The notes under the pieces were generated by a model that did not search any database, was not told the DNA's origin, and saw only the letters and a list, made by a program, of their open reading frames with translations. A program made the position numbers and the translations under genes. Shown here one piece after another: positions 27,158-34,684 of a stretch of DNA of 64,000 nt (position 1 is the first letter of the stretch; each line of letters begins with the position of its first letter). Source of the stretch: Pseudomonas grimontii (GTDB lineage: Bacteria > Pseudomonadota > Gammaproteobacteria > Pseudomonadales > Pseudomonadaceae); the NCBI RefSeq assembly GCF_007858185.1, contig NZ_VFES01000001.1, positions 620,001 through 684,000 of the forward strand. Direction: 5' to 3'.

Positions 27158-27570
27158 CAGTTTTGTGTATGGCTTAGTGTTCGCATGCGCTGCAGTACAG
27201 CATTCAGACCGTTGCTGCGTGACGGCGACAATTGCCGCGACAGGCCCAACTGTGCGAACCAATCAGTCAGATCAACCGACCCCAACTCAGCCGCCGACAA
27301 CCCGTTGACCCGCGCCAGCAGCAACGCTACCAACCCGCGAATCATGCGTGCCTCGCTGCTCGCGGCGAACTGCCAGTGACCATCGTGCAAGCGCCCCACC
27401 AACCACACCAGGCTTTCACAGCCCTGCACCAGGTTGGCATCGACCTTATCCTCATCCGCCAATGCGGGCAGACGTTCACCCCACTGCATCAGCATTCGCG
27501 CGCGTTGTTCCCAACTGCCGACTGACTGAAAGGCTTCCAGCGCAGCCAGCGCATCCACTGGCAGGCTCAT
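27157..27570 (-). CDS. csdE: Sulfur acceptor protein CsdE (SufE family)
   Basis: 137 residues of SufE fold. The acceptor Cys is C51 in VQGCESLVWL, which takes persulfide from the desulfurase. The gene overlaps csdA by 4 bases, so the pair is coupled. The alternative name SufE is possible; no suf scaffold genes are nearby and tcdA is adjacent, which favours CsdE. Confidence 0.88.
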   Translation of the reverse strand: MSLPVDALAALEAFQSVGSWEQRARMLMQWGERLPALADEDKVDANLVQGCESLVWLVGRLHDGHWQFAASSEARMIRGLVALLLARVNGLSAAELGSVDLTDWFAQLGLSRQLSPSRSNGLNAVLQRMRTLSHTQN

Positions 27571-28772
27571 CGCAACATATCCAGCGCCTGGTCCAGCGCT
27601 TCAAAGAAGCGTTCCAGGTCATCGGAGTCGTTATACAGCGCCAGGGATACACGGATCGCTCCCGACAAATGCATCGCCTTGAGCAGCGGCATCGCGCAAT
27701 GATGGCCGGCACGTACGGCAATGCCTTGCTCGGTCAGCAGGTGCGCGAGGTCGGCGTTGTGCACGCCCTCGACCACAAAACTGACCAGCGCCACCTGCGG
27801 CGAACCCAGCACGCGCACGCCATTGCGCGCGTTCAGCCCGCGCAACAGGTAGTCATGCAGGGCCGCTTCATGGGTGAGAACCGCCTGTGGGTCAAGCGAA
27901 CTCAGGTAGTCCAGGGTCGCGCCCAGGCCGATCACGCCGGCAATCGGCGGGGTGCCGGCCTCGAAACCCAGTGGTGCCGGGCGGAAGCTGGCGCTGTGGT
28001 AGTCGGCCTGTTGCACCATCTCGCCGCCAAACTGCCAATGGCGCAGGTGATGCAGGGCTTCGTGGCTGCCGTACAGCACGCCGACGCCGTCGGGTCCGTA
28101 CAGCTTGTGGCTGGAAAATACATAGAAGTCGCAGCCCAGGGCCTGTACGTCGTGGCGGCCGTGGACAATGCCTTGGGCGCCATCGACCACGGTCAGGGCG
28201 CCGTGGACGTGGGCCAAGGCCAGCAAGGCTTGCAGCGGTTGCCAGGTGCCGAGGACGTTGGACAGTTGGCTCACCGCCAGCAGGCGCGTACGCGGGCCGA
28301 TCAACTCGGCGGCGGCTTGCAGGTCGATCACGCCGTCATCGCCGAGTGGCAATACCACCAGGGTGAGTGCACGACGCTTGGCCAGTTGTTGCCACGGCAA
28401 CAGGTTGGCGTGGTGTTCCAGGGCGCTGATGACAATTTCATCGCCCGCATTGAATAAGTGCTCGAGGCCATAGGCCAGGAGGTTCAGCGCAGAGGTCGCG
28501 CCGTGGGTAAACATGATTTGCCCGCTGTCACCTGCATTCAACCACTGTGCAACCTTGCTGCGACTGTCCTCGAAGGCCTGGGTCGCATGGGCGCCCGGCA
28601 AATGCTGGGCACGGTGCACATTGGCGGCGCCATTGGCGTAGTAATGACTGATGGCATCCAGCAGGGCTTGGGGTTTTTGCGTCGTCGCGGCGTTGTCCAG
28701 ATAGGTCTGGTCTTGCCGTTGCAGGGTGGCGATGGCCGGAAAGTCGGCGCGCCAGGGGGAGGGCACAAGCAT
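27567..28772 (-). CDS. csdA: Cysteine desulfurase CsdA
   Basis: 401 residues from the ATG at 28772; an in-frame TTG nine bases upstream is an alternative. A PLP-dependent class-V aminotransferase fold releases sulfur from cysteine. The PLP lysine is K223 in FSSHKLYGPDG, and the catalytic Cys is C359 in RAGHHCAMP, in the short-loop arrangement of group II (SufS/CsdA) enzymes that need a SufE-type activator. N-terminal FPAIATLQRQDQTYLDNAATT is typical. It follows dapD on the same strand, 64 bases away. Confidence 0.92.
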   Translation of the reverse strand: MLVPSPWRADFPAIATLQRQDQTYLDNAATTQKPQALLDAISHYYANGAANVHRAQHLPGAHATQAFEDSRSKVAQWLNAGDSGQIMFTHGATSALNLLAYGLEHLFNAGDEIVISALEHHANLLPWQQLAKRRALTLVVLPLGDDGVIDLQAAAELIGPRTRLLAVSQLSNVLGTWQPLQALLALAHVHGALTVVDGAQGIVHGRHDVQALGCDFYVFSSHKLYGPDGVGVLYGSHEALHHLRHWQFGGEMVQQADYHSASFRPAPLGFEAGTPPIAGVIGLGATLDYLSSLDPQAVLTHEAALHDYLLRGLNARNGVRVLGSPQVALVSFVVEGVHNADLAHLLTEQGIAVRAGHHCAMPLLKAMHLSGAIRVSLALYNDSDDLERFFEALDQALDMLR

Positions 28773-28836
28773 GGTGTTCAAGACTCGTATAAGCGAACCC
28801 CAGGGTCGGGGCCCGCTAGTGGCATCGAGTGGCTGC

Positions 28837-29871
28837 TTAGTTGTGAGCGTGCAGCGCTTCGTTCAGTTCGATGGCCGATTTGTGGGTTTTGCACTCCACG
28901 GCACCGGTCTCGGAGTTACGGCGGAACAGCAGGTCCGGTTGGCCGGCCAGCTCACGCGCCTTGACCACCTTGACCAGTTGGTTCGACTCGTCCAGCAGTG
29001 CAACCTTGGTGCCGGCAGTGACGTACAGGCCCGACTCCACGGTGTTGCGGTCGCCCAATGGGATACCGATACCGGCGTTGGCACCGATCAGGCAGCCTTC
29101 ACCAACCTTGATCACGATGTTGCCGCCGCCCGACAGGGTTCCCATGGTCGAGCAACCGCCGCCCAGATCCGAACCCTTGCCGACGAACACGCCGGCTGAT
29201 ACACGGCCTTCGATCATGCCCGGGCCTTCGGTGCCGGCGTTGAAGTTGACGAAACCTTCGTGCATCACGGTGGTGCCTTCGCCCACATAGGCGCCGAGGC
29301 GGATACGCGCGGCATCAGCGATACGCACGCCGCTCGGTACCACGTAGTCGGTCATTTTCGGGAACTTGTCCACCGAGAACACTTCCAGCAGCTCGCCACG
29401 CAGGCGGGCTTCCAGTTGGCGTTCGGCCAGCTCATTGATGTCGATTGCACCCTGGCTGGTCCAGGCCACGTTCGGCAACTGCGGGAACACACCGGCGAGG
29501 CTCAGGCCATGTGGCTTGACCAGGCGATGGGACAGCAGATGCAGCTTGAGGTAGGCCTCTGGGGTGGACGTCAGTGCGGCGTCTTCGGCCAGCAGGGTGG
29601 CGACCAGCGGAGTGTGGCTTTCAGCCAGACGGCTCAGCAGAGCGGCTTGGGTGGCGTCGACGCCTTTGAGCGCATCAGCCAGTTGCAGAGCCTGGGCGAC
29701 GGTGAAGGTGATCGCCTGGTTGCCTTCGCTGTAGCCGAGGATCGGCGCGATGGCGGCAACGATTTCAGCCGATGGGTTGAGCAAGGGTTGTGCGTAAAAC
29801 ACTTCCAGCCAAGCACCTTGGCGGTTCTGAGTGCCGACGCCGAAGCCCAGGCTGAACAGGGAATTGGACAT
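28837..29871 (-). CDS. dapD: 2,3,4,5-tetrahydropyridine-2,6-dicarboxylate N-succinyltransferase
   Basis: 344 residues, the longer Pseudomonas/actinobacterial-type DapD. It succinylates tetrahydrodipicolinate in the lysine/DAP pathway. The N-terminal domain (about 1-170) precedes a left-handed beta-helix of hexapeptide repeats (GAYVGEGTTVMHEGFVN, then SDLGGGCSTMGTLSGGGN and GANAGIGIPLGDRNTVE). It is the second gene of a minus-strand run ArsC-like, dapD, csdA, csdE. Confidence 0.96.
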   Translation of the reverse strand: MSNSLFSLGFGVGTQNRQGAWLEVFYAQPLLNPSAEIVAAIAPILGYSEGNQAITFTVAQALQLADALKGVDATQAALLSRLAESHTPLVATLLAEDAALTSTPEAYLKLHLLSHRLVKPHGLSLAGVFPQLPNVAWTSQGAIDINELAERQLEARLRGELLEVFSVDKFPKMTDYVVPSGVRIADAARIRLGAYVGEGTTVMHEGFVNFNAGTEGPGMIEGRVSAGVFVGKGSDLGGGCSTMGTLSGGGNIVIKVGEGCLIGANAGIGIPLGDRNTVESGLYVTAGTKVALLDESNQLVKVVKARELAGQPDLLFRRNSETGAVECKTHKSAIELNEALHAHN

Positions 29872-29903
29872 GCTGTTACCTCTACAAAAATGGAAGGGCT
29901 GGC

Positions 29904-30266
29904 CTACTTGAGGGCCGCCGAATATGTATCTGGCTTGAAGCCAATCAGGGTTCTGTCACCGAGATCAAGCACCGGGCGCTTGATCATCGAAGGTTGCGCG
30001 AGCATCAATTCAATGGCTTTCGACTGATCGAGATCGGCTTTGCGTTCGTCTTCGAGTTTGCGAAAGGTGGTGCCCGCACGGTTCAAAACCACCTGCCAAC
30101 CGTGCTCGTTGCACCATTGGGTCAAGTGTTCGCGGTCGATACCGGCCGTTTTGTAGTCATGGAACTCATAGCTCACAGCGTGCTCATCGAGCCAGGTGCG
30201 CGCCTTTTTCATGGTGTCGCAGGCTTTGATGCCGAAAAGGTGCAACGTTTTGCTTGAAGCGGTCAA
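29904..30266 (-). CDS. ArsC/Spx-family protein (YffB-like)
   Basis: 120 residues of ArsC-like thioredoxin fold. C16 in GIKACDTMKKARTWL is in the position of the reductase cysteine; the single-Cys CDT motif and later NRAGTTFRKL match the YffB group, which has little or no arsenate activity and may use glutathione. The start is a TTG at 30266 with a G-run 9 bases upstream; no ATG fits the family's N-terminus. It lies 32 bases before dapD, as in other pseudomonads. Confidence 0.88.
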   Translation of the reverse strand: MTASSKTLHLFGIKACDTMKKARTWLDEHAVSYEFHDYKTAGIDREHLTQWCNEHGWQVVLNRAGTTFRKLEDERKADLDQSKAIELMLAQPSMIKRPVLDLGDRTLIGFKPDTYSAALK

Positions 30267-30493
30267 GGAATTGCCCCCCCTGCTTTACTGACGTAAGTGC
30301 CAATGAAAATGAAAGATCACGGATTATGCCACGACCAGCGGGTTTGGGTGCCGCTCGTCAGCACCGTGCGACTTTTGTGCAAAAGCCAGCGCGCGGCATA
30401 GGTGGGTAACATAGCCGGGTAATATGGCACTTCAACGGCCAGTTGTTGCCTGATGTGTGTCGTTGCAAGTCGATTGTCCGGGAAACCCGCGTT

Positions 30494-32137
30494 ATGCAAA
30501 CCGCCTACACCGTTCTTATCCTGCTGATGCTGGTCAGCGTTTCGCGTCTGGTCGGGCGTGTCATCCCCCTGCCGCTACCCCTGGTGCAGATTGCCGCAGG
30601 CGCCTTGCTGGCCTGGCCCACACTGGGGCTGCATGTGGCGCTGGACCCGGAGCTGTTCCTGTTTCTGTTCCTGCCACCGTTGCTGTTCTCCGATGGCTGG
30701 CGCATGCCCAAGCGCGAATTGTGGCGCCTGCGAGGGCCGATCCTGACGCTGGCGGTGGGGTTGGTGCTGTTTACCGTGGTGGGTGCCGGTTATTTCATTC
30801 ATTGGATACTGCCTACGATTCCGCTGCCGGTGGCCTTCGCCTTGGCGGCCGTTTTATCGCCGACGGATGCCGTGGCGGTGTCAGCCATTGCCCAGAACCG
30901 TTTGCCAACGCCGTTGATGCATATGCTTCAGGGCGAGGCCTTGATGAATGATGCTTCGGGCCTGGTGACGTTTAAGTTTGCGCTGGCGGCGGCATTGACT
31001 GGAATATTTTCGCTGACGGATGCCAGTCTGACGTTCGTAATGGTGGCTGTCGGTGGCCTGGCGGTGGGCGTGGCGTTGAGCTGGCTGGTCGGCCGTTTGC
31101 GTGCCTGGATGATCGCACGGGGATGGGACGACCCGGCTACCCATGTGGTGTTCATGTTGCTGCTGCCGTTTGCCGCTTATGTGCTGGCTGAACGCCTGGG
31201 GGCCTCGGGCATTCTGTCGGCGGTGGCGGCGGGGATGATGCAGAGCTGGCTGGACCTGCTGCCCCGCCAGACCAGTACACGGTTGCTTAACCGCAGCGTC
31301 TGGTCATTGCTGGAGTTTGCCTTCAATGGCTTGGTCTTCCTGCTGCTGGGCCTGCAACTGCCGGACATCATCAAGGCCGTGGTGAGCCATGAGCCGACGT
31401 TGTGGCCGACGTTGCTGTATCGCTGCCTGGATGTGATCGCGATTTTTCTGGTGCTGGTGGTCTTGCGCTTTATCTGGGTGCAAAGCATCTGGCGCTTATC
31501 AGGCTGGCTGCGACGGTTTCGTGGGGAAAGTGAGCTGACGCTGGTGCCGACCGCCCGTTCCTGCTGGCTGTTGACCGTTGGCGGTGTACGCGGTGCCGTG
31601 ACTCTGGCGGGTGTGATGTCGGTGCCGTTGCTGCTGGCGCCGGGTCAGGATTTTCCCGAGCGTGATCTGCTGATCTTCATTGCCGCCGGCGTGATCCTGC
31701 TGTCGCTGATCGCCGCATGCATCGCGTTGCCGCTGCTGTTGCGCGGCATCGAAAAGAGCCCGGACGAAAAGCGCCACAACGAAGTGCGCGAGGCCTGGAA
31801 GAAGACTGCGGTGGCAGCGATCCATGCCCTGGAGGCCGAGGAGCCGGCCGAGACCGACAGCCAGGACGCCGCCCAGGCCGCATTAGCTACTGAGCTCAAG
31901 GCACGATTGATGTCGGAATATCGTCATCAGTTGGAGGTATTCAACGACTCGGTCGAAGCCCAGGCACTGGCGCGCCACATGGACTTGCTTGAGCGCAAAC
32001 TGCGCCTCAAGGCCCTGCGTGCGCAGCGGTTGGAGTTGTACAGCTTGAGCCGTCATCACCAGATTGGTGATGACGTGCTACGTGAAGTGTTGGCTGAGTT
32101 GGATATGGAGGAAGCGAACCTGGGGTATATAAAGTGA
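30494..32137 (+). CDS. Na+/H+ antiporter (CPA1, NhaP/YjcE-like)
   Basis: 547 residues. About twelve membrane helices (5-430) make up the exchanger domain, with the CPA1 marks SPTDAVAVSAIAQ (TM5) and GEALMNDASGLV (TM6, ion-binding Asp), and GGVRGAVTLAG later. A charged cytosolic tail of about 110 residues is rich in Glu/Lys/Ala and probably coiled-coil (RKLRLKALRAQRLELYSLSRHH). It would exchange Na+ or K+ for H+ across the inner membrane. The start at 30494 follows homologues. It converges on the metallopeptidase gene with only 23 bases between stops. Confidence 0.92.
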   Translation: MQTAYTVLILLMLVSVSRLVGRVIPLPLPLVQIAAGALLAWPTLGLHVALDPELFLFLFLPPLLFSDGWRMPKRELWRLRGPILTLAVGLVLFTVVGAGYFIHWILPTIPLPVAFALAAVLSPTDAVAVSAIAQNRLPTPLMHMLQGEALMNDASGLVTFKFALAAALTGIFSLTDASLTFVMVAVGGLAVGVALSWLVGRLRAWMIARGWDDPATHVVFMLLLPFAAYVLAERLGASGILSAVAAGMMQSWLDLLPRQTSTRLLNRSVWSLLEFAFNGLVFLLLGLQLPDIIKAVVSHEPTLWPTLLYRCLDVIAIFLVLVVLRFIWVQSIWRLSGWLRRFRGESELTLVPTARSCWLLTVGGVRGAVTLAGVMSVPLLLAPGQDFPERDLLIFIAAGVILLSLIAACIALPLLLRGIEKSPDEKRHNEVREAWKKTAVAAIHALEAEEPAETDSQDAAQAALATELKARLMSEYRHQLEVFNDSVEAQALARHMDLLERKLRLKALRAQRLELYSLSRHHQIGDDVLREVLAELDMEEANLGYIK

Positions 32138-32160
32138 GCAGGCGGCCCGCAGTACAGACG

Positions 32161-33243
32161 TTATTGCTTTCCAAAACCCAGCGCTTGGGCGAATAAGTTC
32201 TTCATGAAGAGACTGGGATATTTCTTTTTTGAATCGAAATCGATGCCCATCGTTGGCTTCGATAGGTGCACACGCTTCGCATCGGTTCCGATCGCAGACC
32301 AGCTTTTTTTACCTTTGGCGGTGGGGGCTATTCTTATGTCGCCCCTGGGGCCCTCAATAAATTCGAGCTTGAGGTTTATATAGGGTTGCATCAGGGCGAT
32401 GTGTTCTTGAGTGAATTTTTTTTGCGCATCACTCATGTTGAGTAGTGACAGCGTGACGGTGGAGTGGTTAGGCCAGAGTTTGCTGACTGTCGCCGACGCA
32501 TTGAAATATTTCGCGGTCTTTGCGGGTGATGGCAGGCTGCGCGGGTAAAGCGTCTTGATGAAGTTGATATCGTCTTCGGATAACTCAATGTTCATTCCAA
32601 TGCCTTTCCCGTCTTTGAGTAAGTCGGACGCGAACTCATAATGCATTATCGACTTTTTGTCGTAGTCGGATGTTTTGATCTTCAGTCTCTTCTGGTGATA
32701 TTTGAATAATATCTGACTGTCCGTTTCTGCTTTGCTCATGCCAACTGATTGGGCATAGGCATAGAGCTTTTCTTTATCGAACTCAAGCGTTCGGTCTGGA
32801 TGCTTATGTTCGTGATCCAGGCCCAAGGCATGTCCGAACTCATGTTGTATGGTTCGAATGACTTTGTTGTCGTCGTTCTTGAAATTGATGCCCATGGAGA
32901 ACTCAGAAGACGGGATTTCTTTGGCGTCTTTACCGATCCTCGACCATCCTGCGGCAGGCGCTGAAATAGAGGTGATTCTTATGTCTGCGTCAGGTGTTTC
33001 GACAAATTTAAGTTTCAGGTTTATATGCGGAGCCCATTGGTTGATGTTCGCTTTAGTGAGCGCCTTTTCGCGCTCGTCCATGTTAGCGAGAGAAATCGTT
33101 AAGTTTGAATTCTGTGGCCATAACCGTTCAAACAACGCGACGCCGCGTTTGTTTCTGCGCAAAGGGGCTGATTGGTTTTCAGGGCTTTCATAGATGTTTT
33201 TTTCTGCGGTTGCGGGCAGTGGCAGCATATTCGGCGCAATCAT
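32161..33243 (-). CDS. Astacin-like zinc metallopeptidase with a degenerate second domain
   Basis: 360 residues if started at the ATG at 33243. Domain 1 (about 35-235) has a complete metzincin site, H134-E135-x-x-H138-x-x-G141-x-x-H144-E, and a Met-turn S198-I-M200-H-Y202, as in M12A astacins. Residues 254-360 repeat the sequence of 39-146 (LWP, NLTISL/TVTLSL, PHINLKL/PYINLKL, DIRI, WSRIG/WSAIG, MGINF/MGIDF), but the zinc helix is replaced by MKNLFAQALGFGKQ and the protein stops there. No signal peptide or membrane segment is visible. An in-frame start at 33384 would add 47 residues. The DNA is AT-rich relative to its neighbours (two 60-base lines: 38 and 43% GC) and the Shine-Dalgarno is weak, which suggests acquired DNA. 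Substrate and secretion route are unknown. Confidence 0.8.
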   Translation of the reverse strand: MIAPNMLPLPATAEKNIYESPENQSAPLRRNKRGVALFERLWPQNSNLTISLANMDEREKALTKANINQWAPHINLKLKFVETPDADIRITSISAPAAGWSRIGKDAKEIPSSEFSMGINFKNDDNKVIRTIQHEFGHALGLDHEHKHPDRTLEFDKEKLYAYAQSVGMSKAETDSQILFKYHQKRLKIKTSDYDKKSIMHYEFASDLLKDGKGIGMNIELSEDDINFIKTLYPRSLPSPAKTAKYFNASATVSKLWPNHSTVTLSLLNMSDAQKKFTQEHIALMQPYINLKLEFIEGPRGDIRIAPTAKGKKSWSAIGTDAKRVHLSKPTMGIDFDSKKKYPSLFMKNLFAQALGFGKQ

Positions 33244-33400
33244 GGTCAATTCCAAGTCCAGGAAGTCGGACGACGTGTCAGAAGATGCACGGTAAGTGTC
33301 GCATCGGGTGACCAGGGTTCCATGAGGTTGCGCAGGGAAGGCGTAAGCATATTCGAGGCGATGAAGGCCGGGAGCCATGACCACCGTTTTTAATCACAGT

Positions 33401-33423
33401 CCGCGCTGCATTGCACAGCGCGG
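33401..33423 (-). terminator. Hairpin after dapC
   Basis: CCGCGCTG (33401-33408) and CAGCGCGG (33416-33423) form a perfect 8-bp stem with a 7-base loop, 17 bases past the dapC stop. There is no T-run on the minus strand, so it may slow rather than end transcription into the metallopeptidase gene. Confidence 0.45.
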
Positions 33424-33439
33424 GGGAGGGGCGAAGGGG

Positions 33440-34639
33440 TTACTGCCTGCGCAGGAGGAACTCCCTGATCCGCTGAGCTGCTTCCACACACTCGGCCAGC
33501 GGCGCAACCAACGCCATGCGCACGCGCCCGGCGCCGGGGTTCACGCCATCCACTTCCCGCGACAGGTACGAGCCCGGTACCACGGTCACATGTTCTTCCA
33601 CGAACAACTCCCGGCAGAACGCGGCATCGTCGCCATTCACGTTCGGCCACAGGTAGAAACCACCGTCCGGGCTTTGCACATCCAGAACGGGTTTGAGGAT
33701 CGCCAGCACTGCATCGAATTTCTCGCGGTACAGGTCTCGGTTGGCCAGTACGTGGGCTTCGTCCTGCCAGGCGGCGATGCTGGCCAGCTGGGTTTGCACC
33801 GGCATCGCGCAGCCGTGGTAGGTGCGGTAGAGCAGGAAGGCCTTGAGAATCTCGGCGTCGCCAGCGACAAAACCGGAGCGTAGGCCCGGCAGGTTGGAGC
33901 GCTTGGACAGGCTGTGGAACACCACGCAACGCTTGAAGTCCTGGCGGCCCAGCTCGACACACGCACTGAGCAGGCCCGGTGGCGGGGTTTGTTCGTCGAA
34001 GTACAGTTCGCTGTAGCACTCGTCTGCGGCGATGACGAAGTCATATTCGTCTGCCAGGGCGATGAGTTTTTTCAGCGTCTCAACCGGGATCAGCGCGCCG
34101 GTAGGGTTGCCTGGGGAGCACAGGAACAGGACCTGGCAGCGTTTCCAGATGTCTGGCGATACCGCCTCGAAATCCGGGTTGAAGCCGTTTGCGTCCAGGC
34201 ATGGCAGGTAGTGCGGCTTGGCCCCGGCCAGGAACGCAGCGCCTTCGTAGATCTGGTAGAACGGGTTCGGACTGACCACCAGCGCGTCGTCGCCACGGTT
34301 GACCACGGTCTGGGTGAAGGCGAACAGCGCTTCACGGGTGCCGTTGACCGGCAGGATATTGCGCGCCGGATCCAGCCAGCCCTTGGGTACGTTGAAGCGG
34401 CGTTCGCACCAGGCACCAATGGCCTCGCGCAGGGCGGGAATACCCAGCGTGGTGGGGTACACCGCCATCTGGTCGAGGTTATTGCTCAGTGCCTCGGCGA
34501 CGAATGCCGGGGATTTGTGCTTGGGTTCGCCGATGGACAGCGCAATCGGGCGTTTGTCCGGGTTCGGCGTGACACTGCCCAGCAGGGCGCGCAATTTCTC
34601 GAACGGGTAGGGCTGCAGCTGGTTCAGGGCGTTGTTCAT
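33440..34639 (-). CDS. dapC: Succinyldiaminopimelate transaminase
   Basis: 399 residues, class I/II PLP aminotransferase. DapC converts N-succinyl-2-amino-6-ketopimelate to succinyl-DAP. The PLP lysine is K246 in FHSLSKRSNLPGLRSG, with the PLP-contacting Asp/Tyr in DEYDFVIAADECYSELYF. It begins 45 bases after glnD on the same strand, the order glnD-dapC known in pseudomonads. It stands between dapE and dapD functions, both encoded in this window. Confidence 0.93.
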   Translation of the reverse strand: MNNALNQLQPYPFEKLRALLGSVTPNPDKRPIALSIGEPKHKSPAFVAEALSNNLDQMAVYPTTLGIPALREAIGAWCERRFNVPKGWLDPARNILPVNGTREALFAFTQTVVNRGDDALVVSPNPFYQIYEGAAFLAGAKPHYLPCLDANGFNPDFEAVSPDIWKRCQVLFLCSPGNPTGALIPVETLKKLIALADEYDFVIAADECYSELYFDEQTPPPGLLSACVELGRQDFKRCVVFHSLSKRSNLPGLRSGFVAGDAEILKAFLLYRTYHGCAMPVQTQLASIAAWQDEAHVLANRDLYREKFDAVLAILKPVLDVQSPDGGFYLWPNVNGDDAAFCRELFVEEHVTVVPGSYLSREVDGVNPGAGRVRMALVAPLAECVEAAQRIREFLLRRQ

Positions 34640-34684
34640 CGGTGGATCTCGTTCAATTCATTGGAAGCAAAAAAGGGCTGTCGG

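Noticed and set aside
30317..30499. Minus-strand 60-codon frame upstream of the antiporter
   Set aside because: Overlaps the antiporter start and promoter area; no supporting features.
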